From positions 1 to 5,999 of the forward strand of contig JALRFZ010000519.1 in assembly GCA_023253615.1 (NCBI GenBank): 5,999 nt of DNA, written 5' to 3'. The position numbers and the translations under genes are program-made. The notes under the pieces are model-generated. The model was not told the origin of the DNA. It saw only the letters and a list, made by a program, of their open reading frames with translations, and made no database searches. The DNA is from Verrucomicrobiales bacterium (GTDB taxonomy: Bacteria > Verrucomicrobiota > Verrucomicrobiia > Verrucomicrobiales > DEV007). Shown piece after piece: positions 1-5,916 of this stretch (position 1 is its first letter; each line of letters begins with the position of its first letter).

Positions 1-62
1 GGCGAAAAGCGTCGCTGCGCATAGTGGCCGGTGGCGACGGCCGCGAAGCCGTGGTCCTTGGC
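1..62 (-). pseudogene. mnmA: Continuation of the mnmA frame beyond the in-frame stop, cut by the window edge
   Basis: Directly after the TGA, with no change of frame, the minus strand reads AKDHGFAAVATGHYAQRRFS and runs off the window. The VATGHYA motif is the conserved MnmA segment that normally follows CNREIKFG at about this distance, so no frameshift or insertion is needed. Restoring TGG (Trp) at the stop would give an ordinary MnmA sequence. The rest of the gene, including the second catalytic cysteine, lies outside the window. This stretch is therefore either the second half of a disrupted gene or part of an intact gene with a base-call error. Confidence 0.75.
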
Positions 63-395
63 TCAGCGGCGGAACACGCCGAACTTGATCTCGCGGTTGC
101 ACATCACGTCCGGATTCGGCGTGACGCCCTCGCGATAACCCGAGAGCAGATAGTCGACGACCCGGTCCCGATACTCCTCGGTGAGGCTGAGGATGCGGAA
201 TTCGATGCCGAGGTAATCGCAGACCGCCCGGGCGTCACGGATATCCTCTTCCCACGGGCAGTCGCCGGGCAGGCCTTCCTCGTTCGTCCAGTTTTTCATG
301 TAGGCGCCGACGATCTCGTGCCCCTGCTCGAGCAGGAGGCCCGCCGCCACGCTCGAGTCCACGCCACCGGACATCGCCACCAGGATTCTTGCCAT
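63..395 (-). CDS. mnmA: tRNA-specific 2-thiouridylase MnmA, N-terminal part, ended by an in-frame TGA
   Basis: MnmA makes the 2-thio group of uridine 34 in tRNAs for Lys, Glu and Gln, activating the uridine with ATP and taking sulfur from a relay. The 110 residues seen are the N-terminal ATP-pyrophosphatase part. They hold the PP-loop SGGVDSS (residues 9-15), the family segment [13 protein letters not shown] (32-51) and [13 protein letters not shown] (94-106), with the first catalytic cysteine at C99. The ATG at 395 gives the usual [11 protein letters not shown] start; no clear Shine-Dalgarno precedes it. The frame stops at TGA (65-63), whereas the family is about 360 residues long. Beyond the stop the same frame still reads as MnmA, so this is a nonsense change, a sequencing error or a decaying gene rather than a short protein. 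A product ending here would lack the second cysteine and the tRNA-binding regions. Family identity is very secure; whether the gene is functional is open. Confidence 0.85.
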   Translation of the reverse strand: MARILVAMSGGVDSSVAAGLLLEQGHEIVGAYMKNWTNEEGLPGDCPWEEDIRDARAVCDYLGIEFRILSLTEEYRDRVVDYLLSGYREGVTPNPDVMCNREIKFGVFRR

Positions 396-431
396 CCGGG
401 AAGTTAGATCAGATTCCCGAAGACTCCAATG

Positions 432-450
432 GCTGACTCGAAGAGTCTGC
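432..450. other. Hairpin between the Rpn-like gene and mnmA
   Basis: GACTC (435-439) and GAGTC (443-447) form a perfect 5-bp stem over a GAA loop, extended by two more pairs (432-433 with 449-450) across one mismatch. An overlapping AGACTC/GAGTCT pair (421-426 and 443-448) could form an alternative stem, and GACTC occurs again at 459-463. The element lies in the 120-bp gap upstream of mnmA and downstream of the Rpn-like gene, both on the minus strand. It could end the upstream transcript or sit in the mnmA leader. No T-run follows on either strand, so a classical intrinsic terminator is not supported. Confidence 0.35.
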
Positions 451-515
451 TCTGAAATGACTCCATCACGAGTGGCGAAGAGATGAATACGGGGCCAACG
501 GATGCGCGCCGGCGA

Positions 516-1346
516 TCAGGGCTCCCGGGTCTGAAGAATTCGCGAAACCTGCTCGGCGGAGAGATCCGTGAGATCGGAAATCTCGGCAACACTCTTGCCT
601 TTCGCGGACATCCGACGGACGAGCCCTTCGATCCCTCGTTCAATGCCTTTCTCAATTCCTTTCTCCATGCCTTCTTCAAGCAATTCCCGTCCGGCCCGCG
701 TCTCATGCAGTGGTGTCAGTTCGGCGATCATTTTGCGAATTTCCTCCCGGCTTTTGGTTTTGAATCGTTGCAGGAGCAGGTTCAGGAAGATTTCAGTGAG
801 CACTTCCCGATCGTCGCTCCGCAGGTCGGCATTGCTTCTGATTTGATGGTAATGCGCGGCGGCGTCTTTTTCAAGCTCCGCCGCAGGTTCGTCGAGGGGC
901 GCGAGAGCGGCGACCAGCGGTGATGCGGGATGCCTCATCCGGAGCGACTCGAGCATTTCATCGAGGAAAAGAATCCGGATCTGCGGGTAGCGGTCGCTGC
1001 TGGAGGGCAGTTCGGTGCGCGATCCGAACAGCACGACGGCCTCGATCACACCCGGCCTAAAATCATGGCGGCGGCAGTCGACCCTGGAATGGAGGTGTTT
1101 CCACAGCATCTGCCGGGCGAGCTCGATGCGGTTGAAGATCGAGTGATCATGGTAGAGCTGGAACTCGACCAGATAGCGGGGATCATCAGGATCGGCGGAC
1201 TCGAGAAGGAGGTCGCACCGGATTTCGAGCTGCTTCAGAATCCGGGACGAACCGCGGCATCCCTCCGGCAGGGGCAGGCCCGTGAGTTCGCGCAACCACT
1301 CGGGATGGTCGCGGAAGAGTTCATGAAAGATGCGATCAGTGTCCAC
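516..1346 (-). CDS. DUF2887/Rpn-family PD-(D/E)XK nuclease-like protein
   Basis: A 276-residue protein resembling the DUF2887 branch of the Rpn (recombination-promoting nuclease / putative transposase) families. The start MDTDRIFHELFRDHPEWL resembles the N-terminus usual in that group. Candidate nuclease-fold residues are D45 (EIRCDLL) and E61-x-Q63 (YLVEFQ), with ExQ in place of the classical ExK. A polar repeat, EEGMEKGIEKGIERGIEG (about 224-241), is followed by a helix-turn-helix-like segment MSAKGKSVAEISDLTDLSAEQVSRIL (246-271); both are common in Rpn-like proteins. Rpn proteins of E. coli cut DNA and promote RecA-independent recombination, but the role of DUF2887 members is not established. 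I chose the GTG at 1346 because it matches the family N-terminus and has GGTGA four bases upstream. A TTG at 1382 is a possible earlier start. The frame stays open to 1511, but that extension lies over the ABC gene and looks unlike the family. It follows the ABC gene by 70 bp on the same strand. Confidence 0.8.
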   Translation of the reverse strand: MDTDRIFHELFRDHPEWLRELTGLPLPEGCRGSSRILKQLEIRCDLLLESADPDDPRYLVEFQLYHDHSIFNRIELARQMLWKHLHSRVDCRRHDFRPGVIEAVVLFGSRTELPSSSDRYPQIRILFLDEMLESLRMRHPASPLVAALAPLDEPAAELEKDAAAHYHQIRSNADLRSDDREVLTEIFLNLLLQRFKTKSREEIRKMIAELTPLHETRAGRELLEEGMEKGIEKGIERGIEGLVRRMSAKGKSVAEISDLTDLSAEQVSRILQTREP

Positions 1347-1416
1347 TTGATCACCATAAGATGAAACTGATGATTGGTGCAAGTCGGATTTCCGGGTGCC
1401 GGTGCCGCCACTCCGC

Positions 1417-2916
1417 TCACGCGGCAGCCGTTGTTCTTCCCGTCGCCAGGCGCATGATGGATTCCTCGCCCAACTCGCCGCGAGGGAGCTCGCCGGCGAG
1501 ACGGCCTTCATGCATCACGAGGACGCGGTCGGACATGCCGATCACCTCTTCCAGCTCGCTCGAAACGAAGAGAATTGCGACACCTTCCTTCGCCAGTTCT
1601 TCCATCAGCGCGTAAATCTCGCGTTTCGCGCCGATGTCGATGCCCCGCGTCGGCTCGTCGAGGAAGAGAATGCGCGGCTTCATCGCGAGCCATTTGCCCA
1701 GCACCACCTTCTGCTGGTTACCCCCCGAGAGAAAACGCACGATCTGCCGCGACGACGGCGTCTTGATCCGCATCCGCGCGGTCATCTCCTCGGTGAGACG
1801 GCGCTCCGCGGCGAAATTGAGGAATCCCGCCCGCTGATCGCGCGAGATCGAGGCGAGGCTGATGTTGTCGGCCACTGCCATCTCGAGGATCAGCCCCTGT
1901 TGTTTGCGATCTTCCGGCACCAACGCCATGCCCGCCGCAATCGCCGCGCGCGGATTGGCGAGGGCGCAAGGCTCGCCCTGCACCCGCACCATGCCACCGA
2001 TCGCGGGCGTGATGCCGAAGAGCGTCTGCAGGAGCTCGGTCCGCCCCGCCCCGACCAATCCTGCCATTCCCACAATCTCTCCGGCCCTCAGTTCAAAATC
2101 GATCTCGTGCCCGGGATGCGCGGGGGTGCGGAGCCCCGAGACGGACAGCACCACCTCTCCCGGAGGATGCGGCTCGTGCACATAGAACTGTGAGAGATCG
2201 CGTCCCACCATCAGGCCGACCATCCGGTCATGCGTGATCTCGCCGCGATCGAGACCGCCCGCGTTTTCTCCGTCGCGGAGCACTACGACACGATCCGCGA
2301 GCTCGATCACCTCTCCGAGTCGGTGGGAAATGTAGAGGATGCTCACGCCCTTCGAGCGCAGATCCTTCACCACGCCGAAAAGGCGCTCCGTCTCGCCCTG
2401 CGAGAGGCTTGAGGTCGGCTCGTCCATGATGAGCAGCCTCGCGTTGGTCGAGAGGGCTTTCGCGATTTCCACCAGTTGCTGGCGGCCGATGGAGAGATCC
2501 CCCACCAGTGTCGCGGGATCGAGATCGAGCCCCACCCGCTCCAGCAGCACGCGGGAACGCGCCGCGATCTCGCGCTCGTCGATGAGGCCTCGCTTCACCG
2601 GCTCGCGACCGAGAAAGAGATTCGCGCCGATGCTCAGATTCGTGGCGAGGTTCAACTCTTGGTGAATCAGGGCGATGCCGAGGGAAAGCCCCTCCTCCAC
2701 CGAGCGGATCTGCACCGGTGCCCCATCCACCCGGATCGCTCCCGCATCCGGCATCTGCACCCCCGCGAGGATCTTCATCAGGGTGCTTTTGCCCGCGCCG
2801 TTTTCCCCGAGCACCGCCACCACCTCGCCCGCGCCGACGGAAAAACTCACGTCGTGCAACGCCCGCACTCCCGGGAACGACTTCCCGATGCCCGATACTT
2901 CCAAGAGATTCGACAT
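1417..2916 (-). CDS. Sugar ABC transporter ATP-binding protein, RbsA/MglA type, two ATPase domains
   Basis: A 499-residue cytoplasmic ATPase with two fused nucleotide-binding domains, the normal length and layout of the RbsA/MglA/XylG family that powers ribose, galactose, xylose and related carbohydrate importers. Domain 1 has Walker A GENGAGKS (37-44), Q-loop Q86, signature LSIGRQQ (141-147), Walker B LLIMDEP (161-167) and switch H198. Domain 2 has a degenerate Walker A, GLVGAGRT (286-293), with Arg292 where Lys is expected, signature LSGGNQQ (396-402), Walker B ILFLDEP (416-422) and Ser453 at the switch-His position. This asymmetry is typical of the family and not a defect. The ATG at 2916 gives the family start [17 protein letters not shown]; no strong Shine-Dalgarno is seen. 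The partner permease (RbsC-like) and binding protein (RbsB-like) are absent on both sides: upstream is a divergent nuclease gene and downstream the Rpn-like gene. The sugar cannot be read from the ATPase alone. Confidence 0.95.
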   Translation of the reverse strand: MSNLLEVSGIGKSFPGVRALHDVSFSVGAGEVVAVLGENGAGKSTLMKILAGVQMPDAGAIRVDGAPVQIRSVEEGLSLGIALIHQELNLATNLSIGANLFLGREPVKRGLIDEREIAARSRVLLERVGLDLDPATLVGDLSIGRQQLVEIAKALSTNARLLIMDEPTSSLSQGETERLFGVVKDLRSKGVSILYISHRLGEVIELADRVVVLRDGENAGGLDRGEITHDRMVGLMVGRDLSQFYVHEPHPPGEVVLSVSGLRTPAHPGHEIDFELRAGEIVGMAGLVGAGRTELLQTLFGITPAIGGMVRVQGEPCALANPRAAIAAGMALVPEDRKQQGLILEMAVADNISLASISRDQRAGFLNFAAERRLTEEMTARMRIKTPSSRQIVRFLSGGNQQKVVLGKWLAMKPRILFLDEPTRGIDIGAKREIYALMEELAKEGVAILFVSSELEEVIGMSDRVLVMHEGRLAGELPRGELGEESIMRLATGRTTAAA

Positions 2917-2982
2917 GGCCGCGAAATTACCAGATCACCACCCCGCGGCGAGCTTTTTCGGATCGCCGTTTTGCGCGGAAAA

Positions 2983-2996
2983 ATCCGGGATCCGGG
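2983..2996. repeat. Two head-to-tail copies of ATCCGGG
   Basis: ATCCGGG occurs twice with no spacer in the divergent region between the ABC ATPase and the FAN1-exonuclease gene, about 70 bp upstream of the ABC start and 40 bp upstream of the nuclease start. Its position allows a regulator-binding role, but a 14-bp GC-rich repeat can arise by chance and no partner motif is recognised. Confidence 0.3.
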
Positions 2997-3010
2997 CTGG
3001 AAATGTTCCG

Positions 3011-3029
3011 GTGAACATGACAGGTTCAC
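3011..3029. promoter_or_regulatory. Operator-like inverted repeat GTGAAC-N7-GTTCAC
   Basis: A perfect 6-bp inverted repeat, GTGAAC (3011-3016) and GTTCAC (3024-3029) around ATGACAG, ends seven bases before the GTG start of the nuclease gene. The 13-bp centre-to-centre spacing is compatible with a dimeric repressor half-site pair or with a stem-loop in the nuclease leader that could mask its weak ribosome-binding region. No confident -35/-10 pair was found for either direction in this 119-bp divergent region, so its relation to a promoter is unknown. Confidence 0.4.
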
Positions 3030-3035
3030 GCATCC

Positions 3036-5252
3036 GTGAGCCCTCCCTCCCCCATCGTCCTGCCCGACCGCTATTACCTCGATCATTTCGAGGAGATGCT
3101 CGGCTTCGTCGAGGCACGTTACGAGCACGCCCTCGATCCGGAGCACCGCGACTTTCTCGCCTCCTACCGATCTCTTTCCCTCCATGCCCGTTGTCTGTAT
3201 GTCAGGATCGCGAACCGGCGGGGGCGGCTCTTTCACCGGGATCATCTCCGTTATCCCGAGATCGCGATGGAGGCCGCCCTGTCAGAGCTCTTTGATCACG
3301 GCTTTCTCGCGCCTCCCGCGCCTGGCGACTTCGAGGCGCTGCTCTCGCTGATGCCCCGGACCGGCCTCGTCGAAATCCTGCGCCGAATTCCGGCCGAAGA
3401 TCCCGGCCGGGAAAAGATCCGGCTCTCCTCCGCCAGGAAACAGGAACTCATCGCGCACGTCCTCGACACGGTCTCCTTCGAGGCCGTCTTTCCCGACGGG
3501 CAACGCGACCGGTATCTGGCCCAACAGCGCGACGAGGAGGTCTCCTACCTGCTCTATCTTTATTTTGGCAGCCTCCATCGCGATCTCACCACTTTCGCAC
3601 TACGCGATCTGGGGCGGGTCCGCACCGCCTCTTTCCGCAGCGATTTTCAGGCGCGCTTCCGCTCGGGCGACGTCGCACGGGCCTGCTTCCATTACTCCCG
3701 CTGGCTTGATGAGATCGAGACCTGCGGGCCGGGAAAATCGATGGACCTCCATGCCGCGATCGACGCCCGGCCGATCGTCGATGATCCCGAGGTCGCGACG
3801 ATGCGGCATCGCGCCCTCGCCCGGCTCGGGCGCCTCCTCGAGCGCGAGGGCCTGGCCGCGGAGGCTCTCGATGTCTACGCGCGATCCGACCAGTATCCCG
3901 CCACCGAGCGCACCGTGCGGCTCCTCTTCGCCGCCGATCGTCGCGAAGAGGCCGAGGCCATGCTGCGCCGCCTCATCGATGATCCTTCCTGCGACGCCGA
4001 ATTGCTTTTTGCCGAAGATTTTCTCGAGCGGAAGTTCCACAAGAAAAAGCAGGGACGCCTCACCGCCCTCCTTCGTTCCGCCCCCTTTCTTTATCTCGAC
4101 GAATCCGGACGCGATCGACCCGAAGCCGCCGCCGTCGCCCGGCTCCGACGCGACGGTGCCGGGGCCGCCCATGTCGAAAACCGGATCTGGACGCAGCTGT
4201 TCGGGCTGCTCTTCTGGGAGCTCCTCTTCGGCCCCGAGCTCGCTTCGCTGCACGACCCCTTCGATTTCACGCCGCGGGATCTCGCCAACGGCACCTTCTT
4301 CGACCGCCATGCGGAGACGATCCGTGAACGCTTCGCACTGCTCGACGATCCCGCTGCCGCCCTGGCCTTCATCGACACCGTTTGGGAAACGCAACAAACG
4401 ACACCGAATTCCCTCGTCGCATGGGATGAGCGGCTCCAGGCATCGACCCGATCTCTTGTTACCCTCGCCCCTGGCGGAGCGATATCCATCGTCCTCGAAG
4501 CCCTCGCCCGCGATTTCCGCCAACAACGCAGCGGTTTTCCCGACCTCATCGTGATTGAAAAGGGTCGACTCCGCTTCCTCGAGATCAAAACCGAGGGAGA
4601 CCAGATCCGGCGCCAGCAGCTCGTGCAGATCGAGCGTCTCAAGCGCGCCGGCTTCGAGGTCGGCGTGGCCAATGTGCGATGGACGGTCGACCCGGGTCAG
4701 GAATACGTCGTCGTCGATCTCGAAACGACCGGCAGCGATCCCGCCACCCAGCGCATCACCGAAATCGGTGCCGTGAAAGTGCGCGACGGCCGCATCATCG
4801 CCGAGTGGTCGAGCCTCGTCCGTCCGGGGCGCCGCATCCCCTCTTTCATCGTCCAGCTTACCGGCATCACCGACGAAATGGTCGCGAACGCTCCGGACTT
4901 CGCCGCCATCGCCGACGAATTGTATGACTTCCTCGGCGACGCCGTCTTTGTCGCCCATCGTGCCAAATTCGACCACGGCTTTCTCAAGGCCGAATTCGAG
5001 CGTGTCGGGAAACGCCTCGCCGGCCCGGTCCTGTGCACCGTCGTGGAGACGAAGCGGCACTTTCCCGGATTGAAATCATACGGACTCCACGCCCTCAGCA
5101 CCCACTTTGGCATCCCGCTCGAATCCCACCACCGCGCCCTCTGCGACGCCCGCGCCACCGCCGCCCTCCTCCTGAAGATCCAGGAAAAACGACTTTCCTC
5201 CCTGCCACCCGATCCTGCGAATCCGACCGGCTTGGCTCAAAAGAGAGATTGA
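3036..5252 (+). CDS. FAN1-like VRR-NUC nuclease fused to a DEDDh (DnaQ-family) 3'-5' exonuclease
   Basis: A 738-residue fusion of two nucleases. Residues about 9-550 match bacterial FAN1: N-terminal PDRYYLDHFEEMLGFVEARY, a helical/TPR-like middle (about 240-345), then the VRR-NUC domain. Its PD-(D/E)XK residues are visible: E382 in HVENRIW, G500-F-P-D503, E516-I-K518 and Q528. These correspond to E834, D960, E975 and K977 of human FAN1. FAN1 enzymes cut 5' flaps and resect in steps, repairing interstrand crosslinks. After only a few linker residues a full DEDDh exonuclease (about 556-715) follows: ExoI VVVDLETTG (D561, E563), ExoII VAHRAKFDHGFL (D646), ExoIII H699-x4-D704. Such domains trim 3' ends, as in DNA polymerase III epsilon and ExoX. 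Both active sites look intact. Translation starts at GTG 3036, as the family N-terminus begins within ten residues; the Shine-Dalgarno is weak (CAGG, 11 bases upstream). The stop overlaps the next start by one base. The domain calls are strong; joint function is inferred. Confidence 0.93.
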   Translation: MSPPSPIVLPDRYYLDHFEEMLGFVEARYEHALDPEHRDFLASYRSLSLHARCLYVRIANRRGRLFHRDHLRYPEIAMEAALSELFDHGFLAPPAPGDFEALLSLMPRTGLVEILRRIPAEDPGREKIRLSSARKQELIAHVLDTVSFEAVFPDGQRDRYLAQQRDEEVSYLLYLYFGSLHRDLTTFALRDLGRVRTASFRSDFQARFRSGDVARACFHYSRWLDEIETCGPGKSMDLHAAIDARPIVDDPEVATMRHRALARLGRLLEREGLAAEALDVYARSDQYPATERTVRLLFAADRREEAEAMLRRLIDDPSCDAELLFAEDFLERKFHKKKQGRLTALLRSAPFLYLDESGRDRPEAAAVARLRRDGAGAAHVENRIWTQLFGLLFWELLFGPELASLHDPFDFTPRDLANGTFFDRHAETIRERFALLDDPAAALAFIDTVWETQQTTPNSLVAWDERLQASTRSLVTLAPGGAISIVLEALARDFRQQRSGFPDLIVIEKGRLRFLEIKTEGDQIRRQQLVQIERLKRAGFEVGVANVRWTVDPGQEYVVVDLETTGSDPATQRITEIGAVKVRDGRIIAEWSSLVRPGRRIPSFIVQLTGITDEMVANAPDFAAIADELYDFLGDAVFVAHRAKFDHGFLKAEFERVGKRLAGPVLCTVVETKRHFPGLKSYGLHALSTHFGIPLESHHRALCDARATAALLLKIQEKRLSSLPPDPANPTGLAQKRD

Positions 5253-5785
5253 TGAAAGCGGTCTTTTTTGATTTGTTTGCAATCGTGAAATCCCTTTTCC
5301 TCAGACTGTCTCTCATCGTCGGCCTCATTTTCACGGCCGGCTTTCTCAGCTCGTGTTACTCCGATCCCCATCCCTATTACGGAGGATACCGGGGCGGCTA
5401 CTACGGCGGCTATTACGGTCCTCCTCCCGGAGCTTACTATTCCACCGGCTACTACTACCGGAACCAATATTATCGTTTCCGCCAGCCTTACTACGGAGGT
5501 CGCTACGTTCATCAAGGGCGTTATCCCAACTCCGGCGGCGGCGCCTACCATTACCCCCGCGAAGGCGGAGGCTCGGCTGGTGCGCCGCGCCCGAACCCTC
5601 AAGGCCGGGGCAACGCGACCTACCGCCCCTCGGCCGGGCGCGGCGGCAGCGGGCAGGTTTACTCCAATCCCCGCGCCGTTCCCCAGGCTCCCGCTCCCCA
5701 ATCGCCGCGCAGCGGCAATACCCCCCAACGCGGCGGAGGCGGCGGAGGCGGCGGAGGTGATGGTGGCAATCGCAAAAAGCGATGA
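5252..5785 (+). CDS. Small Gly/Tyr-rich lipoprotein of unknown function
   Basis: A 177-residue protein with a lipoprotein signal: hydrophobic helix (about 14-31) and lipobox L32-S-S-C35, so lipid attachment at Cys35 is expected, with anchoring in the inner or outer membrane. The mature part has no recognised domain. Residues 36-90 are dense in Tyr and Gly (YYGG, GGYYG), followed by a Pro/Arg/Gly-rich stretch, nine consecutive glycines (161-169) and a basic end, NRKKR. It looks disordered or matrix-like, which is common for surface lipoproteins. The ATG at 5252 shares its A with the nuclease stop (TGATG) and has a weak GAGAG at 5243-5247, pointing to translational coupling. A GTG at 5285 would give a more typical 24-residue signal peptide and is a serious alternative start. 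No functional link to the nuclease can be shown. Confidence 0.75.
   Translation: MKAVFFDLFAIVKSLFLRLSLIVGLIFTAGFLSSCYSDPHPYYGGYRGGYYGGYYGPPPGAYYSTGYYYRNQYYRFRQPYYGGRYVHQGRYPNSGGGAYHYPREGGGSAGAPRPNPQGRGNATYRPSAGRGGSGQVYSNPRAVPQAPAPQSPRSGNTPQRGGGGGGGGGDGGNRKKR
5732..5758 (+). repeat. Three 9-bp tandem units GGCGGAGGC/T encoding Gly9
   Basis: GGCGGAGGC at 5732 and 5741 and GGCGGAGGT at 5750 lie exactly in frame and encode Gly161-169 of the lipoprotein. Each unit is a whole number of codons, so slippage would change the glycine tract by three residues without breaking the frame. Confidence 0.7.
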
Positions 5786-5820
5786 CCGGAGGGGCATTCC
5801 CGTTGCCCGACACCTGGCTT

Positions 5821-5849
5821 CCGCATCACGCGGGTATGCGGCATCCCGC
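5821..5849. terminator. Hairpin region downstream of the lipoprotein gene, possible terminator
   Basis: Two overlapping dyads are present. GCGGG-T-ATG (5830-5838) pairs with CAT-CCCGC (5842-5849) as an 8-bp GC-rich stem with one bulged T and a CGG loop. CCGCAT (5821-5826) pairs with ATGCGG (5836-5841). It lies 45-64 bases after the lipoprotein stop and before the convergent tRNA-Leu, where a terminator is expected. No T-run follows on either strand, so the call is weak. Confidence 0.35.
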
Positions 5850-5876
5850 CACGGACCAAGAAAAGATTTCCATCAA

Positions 5877-5897
5877 AAAGTGGTAACAAAGTGGAAC
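5877..5897. repeat. Imperfect tandem direct repeat AAAGTGGTAAC / AAAGTGGAAC
   Basis: An 11-bp unit (5877-5887) is followed at once by a 10-bp near copy (5888-5897) lacking one T. It lies 20 bases beyond the 3' end of the tRNA-Leu gene in the gap between the lipoprotein and tRNA genes. No integrase gene or copy of the tRNA 3' end is visible, so an attachment site is not supported. Confidence 0.4.
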
Positions 5898-5916
5898 CCT
5901 CGGTCCTCCCTGCCCC

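Noticed and set aside
63..65. TGA in mnmA as a reassigned Trp or selenocysteine codon
   Set aside because: All the complete genes here end in TGA and use TGG for Trp; the position is not one where MnmA uses a catalytic Cys, and no adjacent recoding hairpin is evident.
24..407. A plus-strand frame of 127 codons and a longer plus-strand frame at 483-923
   Set aside because: They lie opposite mnmA and the Rpn-like gene, which carry recognisable family motifs.
1347..1511. N-terminal extension of the Rpn-like protein up to an ATG at 1511
   Set aside because: The extra 55 residues overlap the ABC gene end, are low-complexity Arg/Ser-rich and have no family resemblance; the GTG at 1346 gives the expected N-terminus.
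1396..2193. A 265-codon open frame on the plus strand opposite the ABC ATPase, and further plus-strand frames at 2476-3039 and 2675-3295
   Set aside because: They are rich in Arg, His and Pro and lie opposite an ATPase whose every motif is in place; they are composition artefacts.
3600..5060. A 486-codon open frame on the minus strand opposite the FAN1-exonuclease gene
   Set aside because: It resembles no known family, is rich in Gly, Glu and Asp as expected for the antisense of a GC-rich gene, and lies wholly over a well-supported coding region.
5033..5251. Upstream extension of the lipoprotein frame to an ATG at 5033
   Set aside because: It overlaps the exonuclease ExoIII region in another frame and would bury the signal peptide 73 residues inside the protein.
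5237..5797. A 186-codon Ala/Gly/Val-rich frame on the minus strand opposite the lipoprotein gene
   Set aside because: Its composition is the mirror of the Tyr/Gly/Pro codons of the lipoprotein, and the plus strand has a clear lipobox and start context.
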